This document shows, one piece after another, positions 17,941-25,895 of a stretch of 34,278 bases of DNA; position 1 is the stretch's first letter, and each line of letters opens with the position of its first letter. Under the pieces are notes generated by a model. That model was not told the DNA's origin. It did not search any database and worked only from the letters and a program-made list of their open reading frames with translations. Source of the DNA: Oscillospiraceae bacterium (GTDB taxonomy: Bacteria; Bacillota; Clostridia; Oscillospirales; Ruminococcaceae); contig JAQXHO010000165.1 of NCBI GenBank assembly GCA_029007315.1, positions 1-34,278 of the forward strand, in the 5' to 3' direction. A program made the translations under genes and the position numbers.

Positions 17941-19663
17941 AATTCACCTCATCTGATGTCACAAGCGAAAGCTGTGTGCTTTTCTGAACGCTTTCCTGTC
18001 TTCCCTCACTTCTGAGAATCACCTTCACCACTAATGAAGTGCAGCGGCTTTCAGCCTTTGGGGAACGGACAGGAAGCATAAGCCTTTTGTCGCCTTTTTG
18101 TATGGGAATTTCCGGAGAATTCAGAACAGGCACTCCCATGCCGTTTACAAAATGGTATGATACAAACATATCACTGTCAGCATACTTTTCACAGACTGCC
18201 CCGTCAATTGCCAAAGGAATGCGTGTCCATGAATCAGCTGACAGCCTTATATATGAAGGAAGACTGAGAACCGGTTTACAAAGCCTTTCACTGAAAAAAA
18301 TCACAAAGGAAGGTGTTTCACCTGTTTTACAGGAATATTCCCTCTGGTAATCCTCAAATATCTCCCTGTCTTTCAGCTGTCTGAGAGATTTTTTTCTGTA
18401 GATCTCTGCCTTTTTAATGTTTTCGTCTTCCGTGTTTTCATTAAGCGTCTTTGAAAAGCCCTCAAACATCTGTCCCTCGCTGTAAAGCTCCTCATAATAG
18501 TTTTCAAAGAGATACTCTTTCGGTACATGATGTATGTCCCAGCTTGCAAGATCTCCCGGCCAGCACATTGAAACGCTTTCACAGGGCAGGAATTTATCCG
18601 GATAATGGTAAAAGCCGTAATTGAAATAGGTACTCCATTCATCATATGGATTATTCTCAATTCCCTGGTGGGTTCGGAGCATTTCTCTGAAAATCCTCTT
18701 GTCCATTATCTGAGGCTGATGCGAGGAATACTGAAGCGTGGGGTATCCCTCCTGCCGCAGGAAATCCCTTGTTCTGAATGCGCCCCTGTCAAAGCTTGTA
18801 TAATTGTTGTATGTTCCCTGCCACTTCTCCAGGTCATAGAAATAATAGGCTCTGTACCTGCCGTCTTTCAGAAAGACTTCTTCTGTTATCGGCTTCATGG
18901 GACGATAGTCATCATCTGTCATTATGAAAACATCATTCAGTATTTCGCTTTCCATAAGACGGCACCGCAGGAAAAAGTTCCGTGCCTGGTGATCCTCCGG
19001 GAGCTTTGCACCCTTTAAAAGCTCATCATCTGTTATAAATGAAAGTTTCAGCCTGCCCTTGTATTTTTCTCTGAAAGGCTCTGCATTTGCCGGAGGACAG
19101 CACACCACAAGCTCCTTTATAAAGGGCATGAACTTCTCTATATATGGAAGCGACTTCATTATATCATCATTTCTTGCAGTGAGAACTGCCATCTGGGTTA
19201 TTTCTGTACCGGAAACGGTTCCCTCTTCCTTTGAGATGCTGCAAAGTTCGCTGAGTAATGTGCTTTCGGAAAATACCCTGCCGGCAGAGCTTTCGATTTT
19301 GCCTTCAGCACAGAGATTTTCAAGTGCATTCAGAGAAGCCTTATCCTCCGCAATAATAAGAGATGCAAATGAAAAAGCAGAACCTAAAGCGTCAATTGCT
19401 TCAAGCACCTGTTCCTCTGTAAATTTATGAGGAGAATAAATTTTTTCGCAGAAACCTTTTTCAAGGAAAACTGCTATCTGCACTCCTGCTTTTCTGAAAA
19501 CAGGATAAATATGTGATTTTCTGCCCTTTGCAATATCAAAATATACTGAGCCTGCCTCCATTTTTTCGGGATAATTTTCCTCTGATACATATGGACAGCC
19601 GCTAAGCATTGCTGATATTTTTTCCGGAAATGCTGATACAGGGGCATAAATATGTTTCATCAT
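17933..19663 (-). CDS. Large glycosyltransferase-like protein of unknown specificity, with a C-terminal beta-sandwich
   Basis: I do not recognise a named family over the full 576 residues. Residues 1-150 are of unknown fold. Residues 155-390 look like a nucleotide-sugar or sugar-phosphate transferase: MAVLTARNDDIMKSLPYIEKF, then NDVFIMTDDDYRP with an acidic TDDDY metal-site candidate (249-253), then HQPQIMDKRIF. This order (acidic NDD-type block, then a His-Pro-type block) resembles Stealth-family phosphotransferases, but the match is loose. Residues 450-560 appear beta-rich (VSYHFVNGMGVPVL, then LMLPVRSP and VILRSEG), like a carbohydrate-binding sandwich found on some transferases and Wzt C-termini. 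No signal peptide or membrane segment is seen. It overlaps its upstream neighbour by 4 bp and the export permease by 8 bp, so it probably modifies the exported polymer. Confidence 0.7.
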   Translation of the reverse strand: MMKHIYAPVSAFPEKISAMLSGCPYVSEENYPEKMEAGSVYFDIAKGRKSHIYPVFRKAGVQIAVFLEKGFCEKIYSPHKFTEEQVLEAIDALGSAFSFASLIIAEDKASLNALENLCAEGKIESSAGRVFSESTLLSELCSISKEEGTVSGTEITQMAVLTARNDDIMKSLPYIEKFMPFIKELVVCCPPANAEPFREKYKGRLKLSFITDDELLKGAKLPEDHQARNFFLRCRLMESEILNDVFIMTDDDYRPMKPITEEVFLKDGRYRAYYFYDLEKWQGTYNNYTSFDRGAFRTRDFLRQEGYPTLQYSSHQPQIMDKRIFREMLRTHQGIENNPYDEWSTYFNYGFYHYPDKFLPCESVSMCWPGDLASWDIHHVPKEYLFENYYEELYSEGQMFEGFSKTLNENTEDENIKKAEIYRKKSLRQLKDREIFEDYQREYSCKTGETPSFVIFFSERLCKPVLSLPSYIRLSADSWTRIPLAIDGAVCEKYADSDMFVSYHFVNGMGVPVLNSPEIPIQKGDKRLMLPVRSPKAESRCTSLVVKVILRSEGRQESVQKSTQLSLVTSDEVNYV

Positions 19664-20112
19664 TCACCTGCTCCCATTCTGTTTCTGATAATATTTCTCA
19701 CTCTTAACGGAAGCTTTTTATAGACTGTGAAAAGCACCTGCATAATGCGTTCACGGAAAGAGGATTTCTCCCGTTCCTCCGCAGAATGGGGAACGTTTCT
19801 TATTATTCTGTCTGAAGGCAGAAGCAGTGATATGACCTTTTCCCTGTATTTTCTTTCAGAAAGGGAATCATATTTCGCAATCTTTGCCATTCTCTCTTCA
19901 TCTGCAAAATGTCCTGTCAGAACATTGCAGGCAATATGGGCAAATTCCTCACGTGAAGCATTAATTTCCAAAAGCTCAAGAATATCCGCTTCCGAAGGGC
20001 AAACACTGACAGAATATAAAAATGCAGCCTTCGGAACGGTAAAGCTTCTTCCTGACAGCTGCATATTTTTTTCCGCTATATCAAAAAGCCTGCTGAAATT
20101 CTCATTTTCCAT
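19660..20112 (-). CDS. Hypothetical protein, first gene of the export operon
   Basis: I do not recognise this 150-residue protein. The start is ATG 20112 after AGGAG; an earlier in-frame start lies on top of the promoter -10 and cannot be used. It looks helical and charged. The middle part (LELLEINASREEFAHIACNVL, split by no gap) recalls small helical modules near transferases, and the basic tail (KKLPLRVRNIIRNRMG) resembles the ends of some cell-surface glycosyltransferases. There is no signal peptide. It overlaps the transferase-like gene by 4 bp (ATGA), suggesting the two act together. A helper of polymer assembly is a guess from context. Confidence 0.65.
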   Translation of the reverse strand: MENENFSRLFDIAEKNMQLSGRSFTVPKAAFLYSVSVCPSEADILELLEINASREEFAHIACNVLTGHFADEERMAKIAKYDSLSERKYREKVISLLLPSDRIIRNVPHSAEEREKSSFRERIMQVLFTVYKKLPLRVRNIIRNRMGAGE

Positions 20113-20141
20113 GTCTGTGGCTCCTAAGTTTTTTCTTCCAT

Positions 20142-20170
20142 AGTATAGCACATTTTGAAAGCACTGTCAA
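20142..20170 (-). promoter_or_regulatory. Promoter of the polysaccharide export operon
   Basis: On the minus strand perfect TTGACA (20170-20165) is 17 bp from TATACT (20147-20142). The -35 contains the TGA stop codon of hydE (20169-20167). Start near 20135 leaves a short leader of about 23 nt to the ATG at 20112. Confidence 0.85.
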
Positions 20171-21216
20171 GGGAGCCTTTTCACATTGCCAATGTGTGTC
20201 ACCGCCCTGTATCCTGCGGATTCTATCCGTTTTTCAAGGCATTTTCTGCACTGAGCCGATTCTTCGCCGGTACAAATTTTATTGTCGTAGAGGGAATACT
20301 TCTCCCGGACTCTTACCGGCGAAAGATTGGGCATCACAACATTAGCGCCTGCTTTAAGCGCCATTTCTCTGCCCTCAGGGTGAATCGTTCCCAGTGCTGT
20401 GGTGGCAGGAATAAGGGCATGAGGAAACATTATCCTTAAAATTGCAATGAGCCTTACTGCAAGGGAAAGGCTGCCGTTTTCCTTATCAGAAAAAGGCGTA
20501 TCCTTATGGGTAATATATGTGCCAATTCCTATCATATCCGGGTCAAGCTCCTGCAAAAAGCGGAGGTCGCTTATTAAATTTTCCGTTGTCTGATAAGGCG
20601 AACCCACCATAAATCCGCTTCCGACCTGATAACCGATACTTTTCAGAGTAAAAAGGCATTTCTTACGACTGCTGAGGGACATTTCCTCCGGGTGAAGCAT
20701 TCTGTAATGCTTTTCATCTGCTGTTTCATGTCTTAGCAGATACCTGTCAGCTCCCGCTTCAAAATACGCTCTGTAGCTTTCTTCTGAACGCTCGCCTATG
20801 GAAAGAGTTACAGCACAGTCCGGATATTTTTCTTTTACAGAGGATACTATTCTGCATATCATTTTGTCGCTGTAATACATATCCTCTCCGCCCTGAAGCA
20901 CAAAGGTTCTGTACCCAAGGGAATAGCCTTCTTTACAGCAGAGAAGGATTTCCTCTTCACTCAGACGATAACGCTGTGCCTTTCTGTTGTCCCTGCGTAT
21001 TCCGCAGTAATAGCAGTTGTTTCTGCAATAGCTTGTAAATTCTATCAGTCCTCTGAGATATACTTCATCTCCGTAAACTCTTCTGCGCACCTTATCTGCC
21101 GCCTTGATGAGAATATCGTCACATTCTTCCGTTTCAATGAGCTGTCTTAATTTTTCATCAGACAAATCACCGGTTTTTATAAATTCATCTGCAATATCTG
21201 CATGAAAAGCTGTCAT
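20167..21216 (-). CDS. hydE: [FeFe]-hydrogenase H-cluster maturation radical SAM enzyme
   Basis: HydE (349 residues) helps build the H-cluster subcluster of [FeFe]-hydrogenase, acting with HydF and HydG in the cytoplasm. The radical SAM motif is CRNNCYYC with Cys64, Cys68 and Cys71. Segments characteristic of HydE are clear: FVLQGGEDMYY, DRYLLRHETA, HYRMLHPEEM, GIGTYITHKDTPF, IPATTALGTIHPEGRE and GANVVMPNLSP. A C-terminal Cys pair, CRKC, matches the second-cluster region of some HydE proteins. The start at 21216 follows AAGGGTG. Neither hydF, hydG nor a hydrogenase gene is in the window. It has its own promoter and a stop codon embedded in the next operon's -35. Confidence 0.93.
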   Translation of the reverse strand: MTAFHADIADEFIKTGDLSDEKLRQLIETEECDDILIKAADKVRRRVYGDEVYLRGLIEFTSYCRNNCYYCGIRRDNRKAQRYRLSEEEILLCCKEGYSLGYRTFVLQGGEDMYYSDKMICRIVSSVKEKYPDCAVTLSIGERSEESYRAYFEAGADRYLLRHETADEKHYRMLHPEEMSLSSRKKCLFTLKSIGYQVGSGFMVGSPYQTTENLISDLRFLQELDPDMIGIGTYITHKDTPFSDKENGSLSLAVRLIAILRIMFPHALIPATTALGTIHPEGREMALKAGANVVMPNLSPVRVREKYSLYDNKICTGEESAQCRKCLEKRIESAGYRAVTHIGNVKRLP

Positions 21217-21244
21217 GTAAATGCACCCTTTTGTTTTTTCTTTA

Positions 21245-21273
21245 AGTATACATTATATATGTTAAAAATTCAA
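21245..21273 (-). promoter_or_regulatory. hydE promoter
   Basis: On the minus strand TTGAAT (21273-21268) and TATACT (21250-21245) are 17 bp apart. It lies just past the enolase-unit terminator, which supports separate transcription of hydE. Confidence 0.65.
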
Positions 21274-21277
21274 GCAT

Positions 21278-21308
21278 AAACCCCTCTGCCATAGGTCTGA
21301 CAGAGGGG
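21278..21308 (-). terminator. Terminator of the enolase transcription unit
   Basis: CCCCTCTG (21281-21288) and CAGAGGGG (21301-21308) form a perfect 8-bp GC-rich stem. On the minus strand it is followed by TTTATGC, a short T tract. Confidence 0.75.
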
Positions 21309-21314
21309 CAAAAT

Positions 21315-21464
21315 TCATCTCTCAATGGAAAGCTTCCACTTCACAGGTCTGAGGCACAGCTTTACAGGTTCACGTGCAGTGCGGCATTTTCTTCTGTCAA
21401 GCATAAATTTCACTGCAAATCCTGCACCTGCTGCCAGCAGAATAAAACAAAAAATATTTTTCAT
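21315..21464 (-). CDS. Small single-pass membrane protein, 49 residues
   Basis: The ATG at 21464 is preceded by GGAGGG with ideal spacing, and the gene starts 13 nt after the enolase stop, so translation is likely. The product has one hydrophobic helix (IFCFILLAAGAGFAVKFML) followed by a strongly basic tail rich in Arg and Lys with two Cys. I recognise no family. It sits before the terminator and is therefore cotranscribed with enolase. Confidence 0.65.
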   Translation of the reverse strand: MKNIFCFILLAAGAGFAVKFMLDRRKCRTAREPVKLCLRPVKWKLSIER

Positions 21465-21477
21465 AACACACCCTCCA

Positions 21478-22755
21478 TCAGGAAAAACATCTGTTTCCCG
21501 GATATAATTCTCTTTTGCCAAGACTTCCTGCAATGCGGAGCAGTCTGTTGTATTTGGCAGTACGTTCGCTTCGGCAGGGCGCTCCTGTTTTTATCTGTCC
21601 TGTGCCAAGTCCCACCGCAATATCAGCAATGGTGGTATCCTCCGTTTCTCCCGATCTGTGGGATACAACCGCCCGGTATCCTGCACAATGGGCCATACGT
21701 ACAGCATTCATGGTTTCAGTAAGGGTGCCTATCTGGTTAGGCTTAATAAGAATGGCATTTCCGCATCTCATTTCAATGCCCTTTTTCAGTCTTTCCGTAT
21801 TTGTTACAAAAAGGTCATCGCCTACAAGCTGAATTTTCCTTCCAAGCCGGTCAGTAAGCTTCCTCCATGCTGAAAAGTCCTCCTCATCTGCTCCGTCCTC
21901 CAGAGAGCGTATGGGATATTCTCTGCAAAGATTTTCCCAGTAGGAAGTCAGTTCCTCCCCGGTGTATTCCCTTCCGCTTTTTGGCAGACGGTATGTTCCG
22001 CTTTTTGCGCCTTTCCATTCGCTTGCAGCTGCGTCAAGGGCAAGCACAAAATCTTTTCCAGGTTTATAGCCTGCCTTTTCAATTGCCTTCAGCAGATATT
22101 CAAGAGCCTCTCTGTCGCCCTTAAGGTCAGGAGCAAAACCTCCCTCATCACCCACCGCAGTACTGAGATCATTTTCCCGGAGAATGCCTTTCAGTGAATG
22201 ATACACCTCGCTGCACCACCTCAGCCCAAAGGAAAATGAAGGCGCACCTACAGGCATTATCATAAATTCCTGAACATCAAGGTTATTTCCTGCATGAGCG
22301 CCTCCGTTCAGCACATTCATCATAGGCACGGGAGTTTTCACAGCATTTACGCCGCCTAAAAACTGAAACAACGGCATATGATGCGAACCTGCTGCAGCCT
22401 TGGCAGCGGCAATTGAAATCGCAAGAAGGGCATTTGCGCCAATGGCTGACTTATTTCCGGTGCTGTCAAGACTCAGAAGAATACGGTCTATCTCACCGGG
22501 ACTTGTAAAATATACGCCAGTCAGCTTTTCACGTATAACAGTATTGATATTTGAAACAGCTTTTCTGACGCCTTTGCCACCGTATCTTTTCCTGTCCTCA
22601 TCTCTCAGCTCCGCAGCCTCAAACTTTCCTGTAGATGCTCCGCTTGGTACAGCACCTCGTCCTCTTGCTCCGTCTGTAAGCACCACTTCCGCTTCAACTG
22701 TAGGGTTTCCTCGTGAATCAATTATTTCCCGTCCGAATATTGTGTATATTCTCAT
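21478..22755 (-). CDS. eno: Enolase
   Basis: Enolase (425 residues) interconverts 2-phosphoglycerate and phosphoenolpyruvate in glycolysis. The start at 22755 follows AAGGAG. Family motifs are intact: [54 protein letters not shown], metal Asp in [30 protein letters not shown], catalytic Lys in LIKPNQIGT and [11 protein letters not shown] few positions differ from the commonest form, for example AHAGNN where AHADNN is usual and SLEDGADE for SLEDGLDE, so it could be a second, diverged copy in the genome. A -10 match (22794-22789) lies upstream without a convincing -35. It is followed by the small membrane protein. Confidence 0.95.
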   Translation of the reverse strand: MRIYTIFGREIIDSRGNPTVEAEVVLTDGARGRGAVPSGASTGKFEAAELRDEDRKRYGGKGVRKAVSNINTVIREKLTGVYFTSPGEIDRILLSLDSTGNKSAIGANALLAISIAAAKAAAGSHHMPLFQFLGGVNAVKTPVPMMNVLNGGAHAGNNLDVQEFMIMPVGAPSFSFGLRWCSEVYHSLKGILRENDLSTAVGDEGGFAPDLKGDREALEYLLKAIEKAGYKPGKDFVLALDAAASEWKGAKSGTYRLPKSGREYTGEELTSYWENLCREYPIRSLEDGADEEDFSAWRKLTDRLGRKIQLVGDDLFVTNTERLKKGIEMRCGNAILIKPNQIGTLTETMNAVRMAHCAGYRAVVSHRSGETEDTTIADIAVGLGTGQIKTGAPCRSERTAKYNRLLRIAGSLGKRELYPGNRCFS

Positions 22756-22840
22756 TTTTTACGCTCCTTTACAGCAAATTATGAAAATATTATACACAGC
22801 AAATCTGATAATATACGAACGCTTAAAAGGAAATCCGGTC

Positions 22841-22869
22841 TTGACTTTATTGCACTGATGTGTTAGAAT
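22841..22869 (+). promoter_or_regulatory. Promoter of the lipoprotein gene
   Basis: TTGACT (22841-22846) and TAGAAT (22864-22869) are 17 bp apart. Start near 22876 leaves about 29 nt before the ATG. Confidence 0.75.
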
Positions 22870-22904
22870 TTAAATATCAGAAAATTTGCTCAGGAGGCTT
22901 TTTT

Positions 22905-23582
22905 ATGAAAAAAATTACCGGCGCCCTTCTTGCCATTACAATATGCTCATGTACATTCATCACAGGCTGCAATAAAGTTGACACTGAATTTTCTATGAAC
23001 TATGTTGCAGGCATTATGGACGCTTCCTACAAGGGAGAATTCAATAATTATATGACAATTACCAAATCAAGCGAAGAAGAAGCAAAAACTCTTTACGATA
23101 CTACCGTGGAATACTATACTGCTTCAATTGCATACTACTGTGAAATTTACACTGAAGATTTAAGCGAGGAGCTGCAGAATGAATTTACAGAATTCACAGA
23201 AGATCTTCTTATGAAATCAAAATACACTGTGGCTTCAGCTGAAAGCGGCAATGACAGCTGCTATGTAAGAGTATCCATAAAGCCTATCAACCTTCTTGAA
23301 CAGGTGGAAGATGATATAAAGATCTGCATAAACGACTTTAACAGTACTCTGTCAGAAATAGGCGAAGAAAATCTCCAGTCACTTCCCGAAGAAGAATTTA
23401 AAAAGCTTGAGAATGATTATGCTTCAAAAGTTCTCGATGTACTTAAAGAAGGCTCTGAAAACCTTGAATACAAGGACAATATCGACTTCACAATTGAAAT
23501 AAAATCTGAAGACGATGTCTACTGCCCTGTAAATGAGGACGACTGGAATACAATTGACGACTACGTTATGGGTCTGTTTTAA
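22905..23582 (+). CDS. Secreted lipoprotein of unknown function
   Basis: This 225-residue protein has a lipoprotein signal (MKKITGALLAITICSC, lipobox ITGC near residue 24), so it should be tethered outside the membrane. CAGGAGG precedes the ATG at 22905; an in-frame earlier start lacks the signal. The mature part is acidic and mostly helical, with the repeated pattern DASYKGEFNNYM and SEEEAKTLYDTTVEYY. Similar lipoproteins are common in clostridial genomes, but I cannot name a function. It is monocistronic, with its own promoter and terminator. Confidence 0.85.
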   Translation: MKKITGALLAITICSCTFITGCNKVDTEFSMNYVAGIMDASYKGEFNNYMTITKSSEEEAKTLYDTTVEYYTASIAYYCEIYTEDLSEELQNEFTEFTEDLLMKSKYTVASAESGNDSCYVRVSIKPINLLEQVEDDIKICINDFNSTLSEIGEENLQSLPEEEFKKLENDYASKVLDVLKEGSENLEYKDNIDFTIEIKSEDDVYCPVNEDDWNTIDDYVMGLF

Positions 23583-23592
23583 CCTGAAGATA

Positions 23593-23628
23593 CAAACTCC
23601 CGATTCTTTTGGAACCGGGAGTTTTTTT
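23593..23628 (+). terminator. Terminator between the lipoprotein and xylanase genes
   Basis: AAACTCCCG and CGGGAGTTT close a stem with an inner ATTC/GAAC extension, followed by seven T. It ends the lipoprotein gene; the convergent xylanase may also use it, with a weak T tract on that side. Confidence 0.85.
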
Positions 23629-23631
23629 CAT

Positions 23632-25659
23632 TTATTCAGCGGCAACAGGAAGACTGCTTACCTTGTTTACCAGATATTTCAAGAGAGCGTTTGAGTCAGA
23701 TGAATCGATTCTGTCATCATCAACGCAGTCTGCATTTGCAGTCTGTTCCGCATTGAACTTTATAACGTCGGCAATATATTTGTTAAGATATATTATGTCT
23801 ACCATTGAAACAGTTTTGTCAAGGTTTAAATCACCGTACAAAATGTCTGTTGGTATTGTTTCTGTTGTAGTGGTTTCAGAAGAAGATGTTTCAGTTGTAA
23901 TTGTGGTGGTTTCGGTTTCTGTGGTTGTAGTTTCTGTGTCTGTTACAGTAGTTTCTGTTGTTGTGACTGTGGTATCTGTAGTTGTTTCTGTGGTATCGGT
24001 GGTTGTTATGGTATCTGTAGTTGTTGTGGTGGTATCTGTAGTTGTGGTGGTTGTTGTAGTTGTGGTTCCTGTGGATTCTATGCCGTCAATAATAGCATAA
24101 TATGCAGGCTTTGCTGTATAATCACCGTTAAAGAGAAGCGGACATCTGTCACCTCTCCAGCTGGTTTCATCTGTTGTACCCCAGAATATTACCGCAGAAA
24201 TACTGTCAGCATATTTCACACAGGCGTCAAGGATTCCGCTGTAGATTTCAGCCTGCTTCTCAAAACCTGCCGCTGATGTATCATTTGTTGTAATGTCAAG
24301 CTCTGTTACCTGAACATCAAGACCGGTGGAAGCAAATTTTGCCAGTGCCTTTTCATACTGGGCAACTGTAGGAAAACCTGTATCAAGATGCGACTGCATT
24401 CCGATGCCGTCGATAATTCCCTTTTCCTTGAGGTCCATTGCCATATTGTAAATTGCATTTGTCTTACCGTCAATGTATTCGTTGTAATCGTTGTAGTAAA
24501 GCTTGCAGCCCTCTGGTGCATATTTTCTTGCAAATTCAAACGCAGGTTCAATAAAGGAATTGTCGCCGAATATCTGCACCCAGGGAGATGTCTGCTGACT
24601 GCCGTTGTTTGCACCGCCCTGACGTGCTGAGCCGTCATCAAGGTAACATTCATTTACAACGTCGTATGCGTAGAATTCAAGATTGGGATACTCCTTTGCA
24701 AGTGCCGCAAAAACATTCTTTATGTAGTTTTCAAGACGCTGGAGCATTACTTCCTTTGAAGCCCACTCTCCGCCTTCTTCGTAATTTTCACGGAAGAACC
24801 AGTCGGGAGTCTGCTGATGCCATACAAAAACATGGCCACGCATAGGGATATTGTTCTTTTCGCAGAAGCTGAGAATGCTTCTTGCATTGTTAAGGTTCAC
24901 CTGAGGGTCAGTATTGCTGCCTGTGGCAACTGTTGCCTTGTAGTCAAGAAGTGAATCCGGCTTCAGTTCGTTGCCTGCTGTAATGCTGTTGTAATGCTTC
25001 AGAACGAGATTCTTTGTTGTTGTCGGTGCAAGCTCAGACGCTGTAACAGCTCCGCCTATCTTAAAGTAATCTGCATAAACATCTTTAAGTGAAGGAATAT
25101 CCTCAATATCATGTACAGCCGCTTTCTTCAGAATGAAATCATCTACATAAATATCACAGGTATCAGAGCCTTCAATGTACACATAAACATTTGTTACGTC
25201 GTCGGAAAAGCTTACCTTTATATCAGAAAATTCCATCCAGCCGTCGCCGCCCTGTGAGGAAAGATTGGAATAATGCCTTTCACCGCCTGCGTCAGTGTAT
25301 TCCATGCTGAGATTAATGGTGTTGTACCATTTAGGGCATACCCATGCGCTTACGGTGTACTCAACACCCGCTTCGCACCTGTCACTGAGGGAAAACTGAG
25401 GACCGTTCCAGCCCTCTTCTCTGCCGCTGACAAGCATGGAGCTTGTACCGGAATGAGCCTTGTCCGTTGTGACGCCAATGGTTTCAACACCGCCTCTTCC
25501 TGTGAAGTCGGCTGTATCGCCTTCTTCAAAATCGTTTGAGTACAGAACCACTGCCTCTGATGCAGCTTCTGCCTGTACATTGCCGAAGAATCCCGGAACA
25601 ACTGCTGTGCCGAACATAACAGCGCTCAGGAATACTGCAGCTCCTTTGTTGCTTTTCAT
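23632..25659 (-). CDS. Endo-beta-1,4-xylanase: CBM22, GH10, Thr-rich linker, dockerin
   Basis: This 675-residue secreted enzyme cleaves the xylan backbone. The ATG at 25659 follows GGAGG and starts a signal peptide (MKSNKGAAVFLSAVMFGTA, cleavage near AEAA). A CBM22 module (about 38-180) opens with LYSNDFEEGDT and ends in CDIYVDDF. GH10 spans about 190-528, with GNELKPD, RGHVFVWHQQTPDWF, acid/base Glu337 in VVNEC and nucleophile Glu453 in VTELDI. A Thr-rich linker of about 70 residues follows. The C-terminal dockerin has loops DLNLDKTVSMVD and DCVDDDRIDSSD, so the enzyme should join a cellulosome through a cohesin. It is monocistronic with a strong promoter and a 5' hairpin. Confidence 0.96.
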   Translation of the reverse strand: MKSNKGAAVFLSAVMFGTAVVPGFFGNVQAEAASEAVVLYSNDFEEGDTADFTGRGGVETIGVTTDKAHSGTSSMLVSGREEGWNGPQFSLSDRCEAGVEYTVSAWVCPKWYNTINLSMEYTDAGGERHYSNLSSQGGDGWMEFSDIKVSFSDDVTNVYVYIEGSDTCDIYVDDFILKKAAVHDIEDIPSLKDVYADYFKIGGAVTASELAPTTTKNLVLKHYNSITAGNELKPDSLLDYKATVATGSNTDPQVNLNNARSILSFCEKNNIPMRGHVFVWHQQTPDWFFRENYEEGGEWASKEVMLQRLENYIKNVFAALAKEYPNLEFYAYDVVNECYLDDGSARQGGANNGSQQTSPWVQIFGDNSFIEPAFEFARKYAPEGCKLYYNDYNEYIDGKTNAIYNMAMDLKEKGIIDGIGMQSHLDTGFPTVAQYEKALAKFASTGLDVQVTELDITTNDTSAAGFEKQAEIYSGILDACVKYADSISAVIFWGTTDETSWRGDRCPLLFNGDYTAKPAYYAIIDGIESTGTTTTTTTTTTDTTTTTTDTITTTDTTETTTDTTVTTTETTVTDTETTTTETETTTITTETSSSETTTTETIPTDILYGDLNLDKTVSMVDIIYLNKYIADVIKFNAEQTANADCVDDDRIDSSDSNALLKYLVNKVSSLPVAAE
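23851..24066 (-). repeat. Low-complexity Thr-rich linker coding repeat
   Basis: About 72 codons encode mainly Thr with periodic Asp and Glu (DTTTTTTD, ETTTDTT, TETETT). The Thr codons are mixed, so the DNA is not one perfect microsatellite, but short units repeat and could slip. The complementary strand reads as a Val-rich frame, which is an artefact of this bias. Confidence 0.85.
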
Positions 25660-25684
25660 AAATAAAACCTCCAAATATTCTCTA

Positions 25685-25703
25685 AGAGCATTATTTATGC
25701 TCT
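25685..25703 (-). promoter_or_regulatory. 5'-terminal hairpin of the xylanase mRNA
   Basis: AGAGCAT and ATGCTCT form a perfect 7-bp stem around a 5-nt loop. The predicted start of transcription (about 25704) lies right next to it, so the mRNA would begin with a hairpin, which can slow 5'-end decay. The role is inference. Confidence 0.5.
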
Positions 25704-25710
25704 CGTTACT

Positions 25711-25739
25711 ATTTTATTGCATTAAAGCACTATTGTCAA
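25711..25739 (-). promoter_or_regulatory. Xylanase promoter
   Basis: On the minus strand perfect TTGACA (25739-25734) is 17 bp from TAAAAT (25716-25711). Start near 25704 gives a leader of about 45 nt. Confidence 0.85.
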
Positions 25740-25895
25740 GAGTTTTCTTCAAAATCAGCATTTTTTGTTAAATACGTCCCACAATAGCAATATTTGAGAA
25801 AATGTAAAAATATTTTAAAATAAATTAAATCTATTCGGATCTCATTCATTCTCATTTGCATTAATTAAAAATTATATATAATTGCCAAAAAACTC
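25740..25895. other. AT-rich intergenic stretch between divergent promoters, no gene seen
   Basis: This lies between the xylanase and FIST-EAL promoters. It is very AT-rich with no open frame, RNA gene or convincing palindrome. Room for regulators exists but no site can be supported. Confidence 0.5.

Noticed and set aside
20113-20151. Earlier start for the first export-operon gene
   Set aside because: It lies on the promoter -10 and ahead of the expected transcript start.
23851-24066. Possible CRISPR-like or tandem array
   Set aside because: The units are short, irregular and in frame with a clear Thr-rich linker between GH10 and dockerin; no spacers.
23609-24100. Val-rich open frame opposite the xylanase linker
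   Set aside because: It is the complement of the Thr-rich linker codons; the valine repeats are an artefact and there is no ribosome-binding site.
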